Assembly (NCBI GenBank): GCA_963662155.1
Contig: OY759262.1
Coordinates: forward strand, 58,744,393-58,808,392
DNA length: 64,000 nucleotides
Direction of reading: 5' to 3'
Source: Lamellibrachia columna
Lineage: Eukaryota > Annelida > Polychaeta > Sabellida > Siboglinidae
In this document: positions 47,201-59,200 of the stretch, one piece after another
Layout of the letters: each line of letters opens with the position of its first letter
How positions within the stretch are numbered: position 1 is the stretch's first letter
The notes under the pieces: model-generated
Told to the model about the DNA's origin: nothing
Database searches by the model: none
What the model saw: only the letters and a program-made list of their open reading frames with translations
Position numbers and translations under genes: made by a program

Positions 47201-50200
47201 GATGAATTCATCCTCTATCTTTTTAATATATTCTTTAAAACCTAACCATTGATGGTTTATAGCGCTCGTGCCAAGTATCTTGCCCCAGTCTGTGTGGTCT
47301 AGTTTCGTCTTCATACTATTATAATCCACTTTATCATAATAATATTTAAGTCGTATGACTTGCTATTTCTGCATAGCACCTAAATGTAATAAGGACAGAG
47401 TGGTCACGCTTACCAAGTGGGCTTTCGTACACTTTATCAATCTATCATACTTTTCATTTGTGAAAACTAAATCAAGAATGTTCGATTTATTTTGTAATCA
47501 CCCCCTTGTGGGGAGTGGGACATGTTGGAAGATGAAATTATCTCTTATTCCTTCTTTAAATTTAGTGTCTGCTATTAGTATTCTCTGAGAGTGTGTACCA
47601 GTTTTGCCAGTCTATGTTGGGGTAGTTAAAATCTCCAAGCAAGAGAAGATGTGTGTTTATAGCGCATTACCTCACTAATCACTTCATTTAATTGATCATT
47701 ATTGGTGCCATGTAAATCGGTTTCTAGTTAGCTCAGAACCTGGCCATTTTAAATATTAATGAAAATGTGCATACATGGTTACAGTGAGATACATTCTCTG
47801 CATTAAAGTAACAGACTATTCAACATTGTCCAAAGATTATGAATTGATTATGTTAGCCAATATAAGGTGTCTAACTAATTATCTGTTTAGTAAGGGTCTT
47901 GCATGGGGCAAAACCATTTTGGGATTATTTTTAAGCCAGAAGAAAATGCTTATTATTTTGTAAGAAACATCCAATAATAATGGTAACATTCTATTTGCTA
48001 TTTCTAGAGAAGACAAAGATCTCTGTAAAGGTAGACCCGGCTGGCTGGGCGTGGCTTGTCTGTGGGCGCAAACTCTTGGTTTGGAGTTACAAGCTAAGCC
48101 AAAACGGAAAGGTGAGGTTTTCTAATTAGCCTAATACTTGCTATGTTGTTGGAGAAACTTAGTCTAATGACTGGAGAATATTCAAGATGGTGCGTTGCCG
48201 TCGGTTTGACATGCAGACAATTATCCTGCAGACATTTTTTTTCTCTGTTGAAGGTAATTTTATCATAGTGATTATCATGTAGTGAAACTAATTTTTAATG
48301 TGGATATTTTTTTCTAGTTCTCCCAACATTGATTGTTACTGTGTCTATGAGTAGTGCTTAATTAACAATAATTATCATTTGATTTGCTGAGGCAATGACC
48401 AAAGGTTAGCCCATTCTCTGTGGCTATTTAATATAGTCATCAGAAAATACACAGTACACACCAAGAATAACTGACCATCTTTACTGACATAGCTCTGTGG
48501 TTCTCTGTTGCAGACCTTCCCGTGTAAGGAGTTAAGTCTCCCACCAACTGAGTCGACTCACAGTGCCGAACTCATCGTCGTGGTTGACCGATCAGGCGAA
48601 CACCACAATGTCAGCGCCGCTTGTATTGCTGTCTCGCCAGAGGGCGTGGTGCGCTATTGGGCAAACATTGTACATGAAACGACTTACGTGGAAGTTGATG
48701 CTGATGTGAATGAAGAATGTATCTCAGTCATTGCCATGGTGAAAGCTCACCAGATCACCATGGAGAAGGTAACATTTTCAGGGCACGAAATAAGCGGTAT
48801 CGCATCGCATTTTGCGATGCATATATTGCGGTTTGCTAGTCAACTGCATTTTTGTATCGCAAATTTTGCGATGCAATATTCGTGAATACTTGTGTTTTGT
48901 TTTGATCAAGCGGTAACTGTCGTAGCATCATAGGCATGGGCGCTGCCATTTTTCTCGTGCGAAACGGAAATGCGATTTTACCAATGCATAGTCCTCTAGC
49001 GCAATACTTGCTAGAGGGGTTACATCAATTCGTTTGCACGTGTGTGGCAGCATACGGAGTTGTTTCGAAGTGCAGGCTCAGAGATTCCGCTAGCCTATGA
49101 AATATTCCGGTACCAGCAACGGATTTTTTCGGGTACGAGGCAAACGTCTACCGGTACCCAGTCTTTCCGAAAACAGAACGACGCTACTAATGCAAACAAA
49201 ACACCTGCAATGATGACTGCGAGTTCAAAACGTAGCGTCCCATATACGTTGTACACCAGTCGAAAACACAGGCGTTTGCAGTCGCAACAATAAATTTGAC
49301 GATGATCAGTGCTCCTGATTAAGCATCACGGTAACTGCCGCCGGAGTCTGTGTAATCTGTTGCGAAATCTACGGGTGCTCACTACAACTGTTTACCGTAG
49401 AAATTGATCCCTGAATCCAATCACAGCCCAACTTGTTTATATGGTAATTATCATCTAGCCAGTAGGGATGGTGGCATGAAAGGCGGGAAAACTTAGGGGA
49501 TAACCCCAGCACTTGTTGGGTTGACACCGCAATAAATAAATTGCTGCTATCGTTCATGGCGTATAGACTAGCTATAGTGGAGGCAAGAGCGGGAGACAAC
49601 TTGATCTTAGAAGAAATCGTGTTTTCCGGTGCGCATTTTGAATATTCCACGCAACATTTTAACATATGTTGCCGCTGGATGTGTTTTCTGATGAAAAAAG
49701 AATAAATTATTATTTTATTTGTAACAAAGATGCCAACCCTCCCAATTTCGGCGGGAGGCTCCCTATTTCACGTTCAACTCCCGATTCCCGATATGCGATT
49801 TTATGGCATCAAAACTTCCCGATAACAACGCCTTTTCCACATATAAAATCCCATTAATTAAAAAAACATCGCGAAGTACTACATCAAAGCCAAGGCATCG
49901 TCGACCACACGCATGGATGTATAAAAGTGCAAAATCATGAAATGGTGTTGTTTTCATAACTCCCCAAATCGCAAGTAATCTACTATACAAAAATGCTATG
50001 CAAAATTCTTTTAGATTTATTTTGTGCCTTGCATTTTGTAATTTTTGGTTAAGTACCTTATTTGATAAAATATACCATAACTTTGTAATGATTAATAGTT
50101 TTTCTTTTTTTCCTTACTATTTGAATCAGAACTTAATTCTGAAGGGTTCATTCACTGATATTCGTGGTTAAAATTATTAATAATTTTTATTATGGCATCT

Positions 50201-53200
50201 GAAGTCAACTGCAACTACATCTATAAAATTCACACCATTCAAAAGATGATTTAAGTAGCTTTCGTAGGAAAAGTAACAGCACTTACCTTGCTGGATCTGT
50301 CTGCCGCCTTTGATACCATAGATCACGGCATCCTTATTAAACGCTTATCATTGTGGTATGGCATATCTGGCACAGCTCTGAACTGGTTTTTATCATACCT
50401 AACTGGTAGACAAACCATAAAGATTGCAAACTGCTTCTCGGCCGCACTCCCCACTTCGTGTGGTGTCCCCCAGGGTTCTGTTCTGGGGCCTTTGCTGTTC
50501 ACTCTTTACACTACGCCACTCAGCTCTGTTATTCAAAATCATAATTTGGACCACCACCTTTACGCAGGTGATACACCGATCTACATTTCTTTGGCTACCT
50601 CGGATACAAATCGCTCCCTAAATCAGCTCGGCGATTGTCTCCAGGATATCTTCCTCTGGATGACTGACAGCAAATTAAAGTTAAACGCAGACAAAACTGA
50701 ATTTCTCATCATTGGTACTCCAAAGCAGTGTGGCAAACTTGATGGTTTTTTCCCGACATTTTCCCCGGTATCTTGAATCAAACTATCACACCAGCAGACT
50801 CAGTGAAGAATTTGGGAGTCACTTTTGATAAGAATTTCAACTTTAGACAACATATTTCTCAAACGTGTCGTTGCTGTTTTTATCATATCCGTGATCTTCG
50901 CCGTATTCGCCGGTATATGTCACTTTCTGTCGCTAAAACTATTGCAACAGCTCTTTTTAGCAGCAGGCTTGATTACTGCAATTCCCTCCTTCATAATATT
51001 GCTATCAAGGATATTACAAAACTTCAACGTGTCCAAAATTGTCTGGCTAGGGTAGTTACACGATCTCCTCATTTCTCTCGCTCAGTGCCACTTCTAAAAT
51101 CATTGCATTGGCTCCCTGTGCGATATCGCATTATTTTTAAGATCTGTACAATTACCTATCAAGCCCTTTCAACTAAACAACCTGCATATTTACATTCAAT
51201 GCTCACTCCAGCAAGACAGCCCAGACAACTTCGGTCGTTTGGTTCTGGTTTACTTTCTGTTCCCAGAGTTAAGACAACTCGAGCTTTCTCGGTTGCCGCA
51301 CCAACCCTGTGGAATTCACTCCCCAACAGCGTAAAATCAGCAAGAAATATAGCTTCATTTCGCCGTAATCTGAAAACCTATCTTTTCAAAATGGCCTATC
51401 CTTAACTTCTTGGCACCTCCATCCATCTGTTGACGACTTTTTGCATTGTACATGGTTACGAGAATGCCTAATCCTTTGGTTTTGTTGCACCACTGAGCTC
51501 GGATTTTCCGAGGATATTGGCGCCAAAGAAGTCTTTTTATTATTATTATTCATATATAGTTTATGGTACTTGCTGACACATAAAGCATAACAAATACAAC
51601 ATAAACAAGGAATGCTCAGACAAAAAAGCATGAAATCGGTGCGAAAGCAAATTTGCTTGGGAACTAGGAGGCTTATTTTGGATGTGCCTCTGGGATAAAA
51701 AGACAATGTATTTTCTATTTAATTGTTTCTATAAAAAAAAAATATGTTGATGAAAATTTGTCTACATTATCTAAACCATGTTAAAACATCTCACAGTGTA
51801 TTGTCATGTTCATATAAACTTGTAAACATTATCTAAACCATGTTAAAACATCTCACAGTGTATTGTCATGTTCATATAAACTTGTAAACATTATCTGAAC
51901 CATGTTAAAACATCTCACAGTGTATTGTCGTGTTCATATAAACTTGTAAACATTATCTAAACCATGTTAAAACATCTCACAGTGTATTGTCATGTTCATA
52001 TAAACTTGTAAACCTGTGATGTCAGTATAGACTTGTGTTGTGTCATAATATGAATTTGTCACTGGTGTCACATTGATATGAATTTTTCATCAATGTCATA
52101 CTGATATGAATTTTCCAGCAATGTTATATTAATATGAATTTGTCTGTTGCACTACCCGTGTTATGTTGACACAGACTTGTCATTTTGTGTCATTGTCATG
52201 TTGCAGACGTTCTCGTGTGTCCTGGCGACTGCTACCAGTACCCTGTTACTTCTGACACCCCAGCAGGCACAGGTAACACGAAGGGCGTAGTTCTGTTTCC
52301 AATCTCTGTCACACAACCATTCATATAACTTACTGTTTGTCCTCACTCTCGTCATGTTTGTCCTCACTCTTGTCATGTTTGTCCTCACTCTCGTCATGTT
52401 TGTCCTCACTCTCGTCATGTTTGTCCTCACTCTCGTCATGTTTGTCCTCACTCTCGTCATGTTTGTCCTCACTCTCGTCATGTTTGTCCTCACTCTCGTC
52501 ATGTATTGCTGTTGTGCCAGCTTTCAATTCTATATGAATTACATTATGAATTCTTGTGTGATGCAAACAGGGTTCGCACAGATCCCTGAAAACCCTTAAA
52601 AAACCTTGAATTTATAAATTACGTTCAAGGGTACCAGAAAACCCTTGATTATCGCCCGTTTGCAGAATAAACCCTTGAAATTGCATGTTTTTGCTTTTTG
52701 TCTTGTTCGCATCATGGTTATATAAATTATATGTTATGTATGAAAGTAAATGTGTGGTTAAAGTTCAACATGGAACGGAAACGCCCGATTGACGAATGAA
52801 TGTGTGATCAAGTATTATGGTCGTAATTATCCGCTAGATGGTGCCACACCTGTACGTCGTCATACTGGTAACAAGAAGCTCGCCATTTTGGAAAGCTTGA
52901 AAATATGATGTAGATTTACTTGGTTGATTTGAATTTGTATCAAGGGGTGGAAAGAAAGGAAAATGTAAATTTAAGGATGAATGGTTAGAAATCGCTTCAT
53001 ATAGACCCTTGAAAATAATTATGCTTTTATAAAAAAAATCTTGAATTTCATTTTTATTTGCCTGTATGAACCCTGGATGCAGAACACATTCACAGATATG
53101 TGTTCACAGGTCAATAGTTTCATGTTAGATGACATCGGTTTTGTGTAATGTCGTACCTCAGTGTTTTGAGATAATCCCTTAGGGAAATTAGAATGTTATG

Positions 53201-56200
53201 TGTGTTGATCTGTTGTCACTGGTACCTGTGTTGATAGAACACCGTGCGGTGTCGCATGCTGCGAGGACCACAGAGCATGTTGGCAGGGATCAGTCGACGC
53301 ATGTCCTCATTTATCTTTGGCTCCGTCGCCACCCAGTCTGTCACCGCAGTAAGTGTCATGTCACAGATACTCATATCAAATGGCACATTTGTGAATTGCA
53401 TTCCGTGACAAGTGTCTGATTATTTTACATTTATTTCACACTAATGGTTTTGCCAAATTCAAAAATGGGGACTATGTCTCTAACAGCGCAGTCGATTGTC
53501 ATTCACTTTTAATACGCTAGAGACCTCTTTCACAGGCGTTATTGAGTTTCTAAACGCACCCGCAAGATTTGCAAAAAGAAAATAGCATTGTATGAATTAT
53601 TATGAATCACTAACAAAGTTGTAAAAGTCAACAATGTTTGAATTGAATGCAGAATTTTTCTTTGATGTATCATTGTAATTTTTTTTTGACAACCTGGTGC
53701 GGAACCAACTGTAATATTGATGTTGCAGTGATGTTTATTTATTTTTTCTTAAGTATATATAGAAGTGTAGATTACAAACTGTCACATGTACAACGTGAAC
53801 ACGAGTGAACCCTTGTTCTACAGCCGCTGCACGCCATTTTGTCTGGGGAGCAGCTGAGTCCGGACGTGCAGGCGTTCTACGTGCTCTCTGGACCAAACCT
53901 GCAGAAATGGGCACTAGATGGCGACACTGAAATGGTAGGCATATTTCGCTGGAAGTTTGTGGGTGCTGTAGTTTTAAGTATGTGACTGTATGTTTCGTAA
54001 CATTTACTGGTGCATGATAGGATGATACCATGAATGCTAATAAAATGTTACGCACTCTTTCTGCTTTAATTGAACGAAAATCATATTTATAAGAGATAAC
54101 ATTGTTTGTTCTAAAGAACTTTCTTTGGGCATACACATACTGGCCCTAACAGATCTTGAAATAGTGTTACTACTTAAGTCATCATTTTTAAGTTATCAAG
54201 AAATCAAAGCAAATGCTTAATTGTTGCTGCTTAAAAGTTATTGTAATTAAAAAAGCTGCCTTAGTTTAAATAAATTAGTAACTACATATTATAGTAGCCA
54301 CTGCCAGGAAACAAAGGCATGTGTGTGACAAATGGGTAACCTTGTTGGAACTAGACTTGGGGTCAGTTACATTGAAATTGAAATGCCAATTCCAGAATTG
54401 TAATTGGTGCTTTGTTTTTTAAAATAATTGGAATTGGTGAAAATGTAATTGGTATTTTCAATTACGTCATGTGACTTTTTTAACTCCAGTTATTTGCTAC
54501 AAATAATCATATTTGTTTGTCCTTATGTATCATAATATGCAGAAATTAATACAGTTACTCGGACGTTGACTGTCTATGGTTGCTCTGTTCACATACTTTA
54601 TTTCATTATAGAATTGGTAATTGGAATTGTTATTTTTAGGTGGATTTGGAATGGAATTGACATAATGTAATTGACCCCAAGTCTGGTCGGGACGTGTCTC
54701 ATTGGTGATGTACATGTGACTGTTTGACCTTGCAGCTGCTGTACCAGTGCAACGTAGAACAGTTCCTACGAGAAAACATTGCAGAGACTGTCTGGGTAAG
54801 TAAATGAACGTTCTTGTCACGCGGACCTAATAATCGAGCCGGCACGATGTTCTATGACCTATCATAAGTTTACGTACAGAGTATGTTAATGTTACAGATA
54901 TGTTGGATATTCTTGTCACCACAACAATTCCTGAACTATCCATGTTGCTTGTGAAATGTTGCCATATATTTAAGTATGGCATATTTAAGTATGCCCGGAA
55001 TGAGAGTCCCATAACTTGGCCGATATACTGATCCTTTCACGTTTCTGTTGCAGTTAAATCATTATAAATTCTTTTTATTCGCTACAAACTGTCCATGATG
55101 TGGAAGTAGCAAATATTTCTTTGACTTGGACCAGGCTTCATTGTCTTCACTCACAAAGTTGAAAGAAACTATTCTGGTGCCTGATTTTGTGTCGGCTAAA
55201 ACTCTAGGAACATGAGAAGTCTGTGTGTGTGTGTTTGTCACTGTGTCGACTCCTTTCAGCACCAGGAGGCTACGTACCTGGAGAACCTCACAGTCTGGGT
55301 GATGGACATGAAGGTCACCAGGTGAGTTCTTGGGCTTTGTCTCAGTATCATTTTGAACCCTCTAACCCCTTCACTGTTGTTCAAAACAATGAATCAAGCC
55401 ACGTCCTTTCAGTGCTTGAGTCATGTTACATGACACTGTCATGACACATGTTGCTGTCATGATACATGATACTGTCGGGCTGTCATGACACATGTTGCTG
55501 TCATGATACATGACGTAATCAGGCTGCCATGATACAAGACGCTGTCATGATACATGACACTGTCTGGCTGTCATGATACATGACACTGTCCGGCTGTCCT
55601 GATACATGACAATGTCTGGCTGTCATGATACATGACACTGTCTGGCTATCATGATACATGACACTGTCTGGCTGTCATGATACATGACAATGTCTGGCTG
55701 TCATGATACATGACACTGTCTGGCTGCCATGACACAGTCGGGCTGTTCTTTCTCATTTTCACTGCTATGTTTATTTCATGTGATATTAGTAAGTTTATTA
55801 GTAAATAGTATATAGCACACAATGCCACTTATATCCCTTTGTGACATATCATTACGTATGCAGTGCACGCATACACACATGCACACACAATTTTCCACCA
55901 ACCTAGTGCCTACATCTGATGATCACATTTTTTTATTATAAAACCGTATAATGAATACATTGTGGTGCATTTTAATTGTGATTATGATGTACATGTGATG
56001 CACATGATTATTAATTTTGTTATCATTATGTGACGTTGTGGGCAACATATTTTTGAGGCAACCCGTATGAGATGATGACTAAGTATCCCCGTGTGGCCAG
56101 GTAAGGGTTTGGGAAGACGCTTGTACTACTAGTCCAGATTGCAGATATTTATGCCTACGTGCCAGTAATGACGGGAAGCAAGGAGTTGATGACTTGATGT

Positions 56201-59200
56201 TACATTTTGCAGGGATGGTGTTGTGATTCTTGGAGCTGGTCTGAACACGGACGTATCCGATGAGTTCCACTACGCACTTGGTAAGTGTCTGTTTCAGATC
56301 TAAAGATTTCGACTTGATTGTCTCTTGGAAGATAGTTGAATAGAGGATCTAATGTCCTAGATTCTCTGTGGTGAAATGTTGTTGGAAGAGATGTCAATCT
56401 TTGATATTTGCATCATTAAATTAGTTATTTCTTAATATGAAGGTAAAATGTATAATGTGCTAATTGAAAATTAAAGAAAAATATAATTGAATTATAAATT
56501 GAAAATTGTTATGAATAATTTGTAGTCGCATATCTGCATCTCTCTGCCTGTAACATCACAAGTGAACAATTCGGAAAGCCTCTCTGGTATCTATCTTGGA
56601 GAGGAGATTTGACTAGATCCAATGTGTCATTGCATCTAATACTCTGAATGTTCCCTTTGAGGAGTTGAGGAAATGTTGACTATATGAGCTGGAGGACTAC
56701 ATGAACCTTGGGACTGTTTCAGGGACTCTTCACACAGAGGGACAGGATTCGCCCAAGAGTTTCCTCTCCTTTGCTGTTCCCAAGTTCACCAATGCCTACG
56801 AGGTAGGAAACATTCAATGTTATCATTCAAGTTCACCAATGGCTACGAGGTAGGAAACATTCAATGTTATCATAACAAGTTCACCAATGCCTATGAGGTA
56901 AGAAACATTCATTGTTATCATAAACAAATTTTTTTCACAAATTTGTGACAGCTTATACGTCCACAGTCTGATAGTTTTTGTCATTAAATCATTTTACATG
57001 GTACAAATCATATCTGTTCTAGCAACTTGACTGAACAAATGTGTTCTAATGAACCACAGTTTGTTGATATAACTTCACCGTTACCTGTTTAATTTGAATG
57101 TTTTGACATTGTGGGATGGCACAACTCCTCAACCAGCAGGCATGCAGCTTACAAATTAAAATACCATAATTCGTCAATATACGTTTCCACCTGGTGACAA
57201 AATTACTAGGATGTGATGAATTGCAGGTATTTAATTAATAATTTTTTTTTTTATTAATTGATTAATAATTAATTTAATTATAATTTGCTATACTGCAACA
57301 TGTCAATATGTTTCCGCTTCAGAAAGAGATGGAGAAACAGTTGCTAGGATACCGCCTCCTGCTTCCGAACCCAGGCTCCCCGTGTGCCTATCTCCATGAC
57401 AACAGAATGGTACTGTGTGTTTCAAGTAAGTGATAGCAAAGATCTGTTACCGATATATAAAAAAAATTTTTTGATTTTGATTACTAATTATCTATTTTTT
57501 TTAATGAACAGACATTGTGCAAAGACAATTTTCATTGATACTGAACGTTTCCTGCAAACTGGACTATTGCAGGGAATTACATAACATGTTTGCACCGTGT
57601 GTCAAATGTGGCCTATGATGACACGATGTCCTGCAATCTGATGGCTGTCTGTGGTCAAATGTTGCTTAGACTTCTCTGAGGCCTTACTGAAATTAATTTA
57701 ATAGTTCAATGAATTCATCAAAACTAATTAATAAATTTGCACAAACATGTCTTAATAGTTAGTAGATAGGTTAGATTTTTGGCAAAATATGTCTGAAATG
57801 AGATAAAAAAAATTAAATTGTGGATACGGCTTTAAGAAAAAGTACTTCCCTGAAATGTGGACTGTATGAGGGTTAGACACCTGTATTGTCATATTTATTG
57901 CAGTCAGCAGTTCCAATGATGATGTGGACAAGGTGGAGTTCCAGTCTCCCGGAGACAGACTACTCGGGGCAGGTGAGGTGTTTCTGGGTCATATTCCATC
58001 AGTCTGCCTGAACCACTGGCTGTTGTCACTCTGTCTGTTGTCACTCTGTCTGTTGTCACTCTCTCTGTTGTCACTCTCTCTGTTGTCACTCTGTCTGTTG
58101 TCACTCTCTCTGTTGTCACACTCTCTGTTGTCACTCTCTCTGTTGTCACTCTCTCTGTTGTCACTCTCTCTGTTGTCACTCTCTCTGTTGTCACTCTCTC
58201 TGGCAAGGTCTGTGATGACATTATGTCCTGCAATCTGATGACCGTCACTGGTCAGTTATGTAGCTTAGACTTGTCTGAGGCCTGTCGGTTCTAAATATGG
58301 AATGTTATTTGAAGCTACAACAAATGATAAAAGCGTTACAAAGTTAAAAACTTGACTGTTATATATGGCTACTGCATTTGTAGTGTTTACCCACAAAACA
58401 CGTCACATCCCGTTTGTGCATATCGCGATAAATCATCAGATCAGCATTCTGTTCCACATTGTGAGCAATAAATAGGAAAACCGTTATTTTGTCAGTGAGT
58501 AGTGTGGTGTATAATGCGTCTTCCCACAAAATATTTTTACCTCAACCACCATTAACTTGATGGCAGCACAACACCACTCAATTGATGTGATTTTGGCATA
58601 TGATGCATTTTGTGGATAAATGCATTAATTTTTTGTGGCTGAATTCTCGATTTCTTTGGATCCCACTTGACTGTTGCTACATTCTTTGTGGCTTGCAATG
58701 AAGTATCCTTGATCACTGATATTGTGTTAAAGGTCACACTGATCGACTGGCTCTCTTCTTCTCCATGGTTCACGGCCTCGTGTCAATCAAGGAGATGCAG
58801 ATGAAGGCTGATACAAGGTACATCCTGCATCCTTCTCCGTGTCCTGTTACTTGTGCCAATGTTTGCAGTAGATGGTCCTAATTTATAAGGAAAGCCAAGG
58901 ATAATTGAAAAACCAAGTCTTGTCACTTTTATGGTATATCTTCCTCTGTGCCAAAGTTCACTTAATCACTCCAAGACAAGGATAGTTACTTGTAAACCTG
59001 AAATCTGTTATTCATTACGAACGTAAAATATATTGCACTGTTCCACCAAAAACCAAGGTTTTCTGTTCATAAAATTCCTGATGTTGTATAAGTGTTGAAC
59101 AGTGCTACGTTATTTCAAACTGCAGAATGTTTTATATTAATAGCAACACGGACAGGTTGACTGTGCTGCACATTGTTCCTAATTATAAGAATGCATGTTT

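Noticed and set aside
52161..52599. Repeat ORFs such as MTRVRTN and HDESEDK repeats
   Set aside because: The 21-bp minisatellite length is a multiple of three; frames open by chance on both strands within an intron.
57904..58248. ORFs of SLLSL/ERVTT repeats
   Set aside because: The + frame starts in the real exon 13 but then runs past the donor into the 15-bp minisatellite; the - frame is the antisense shadow.
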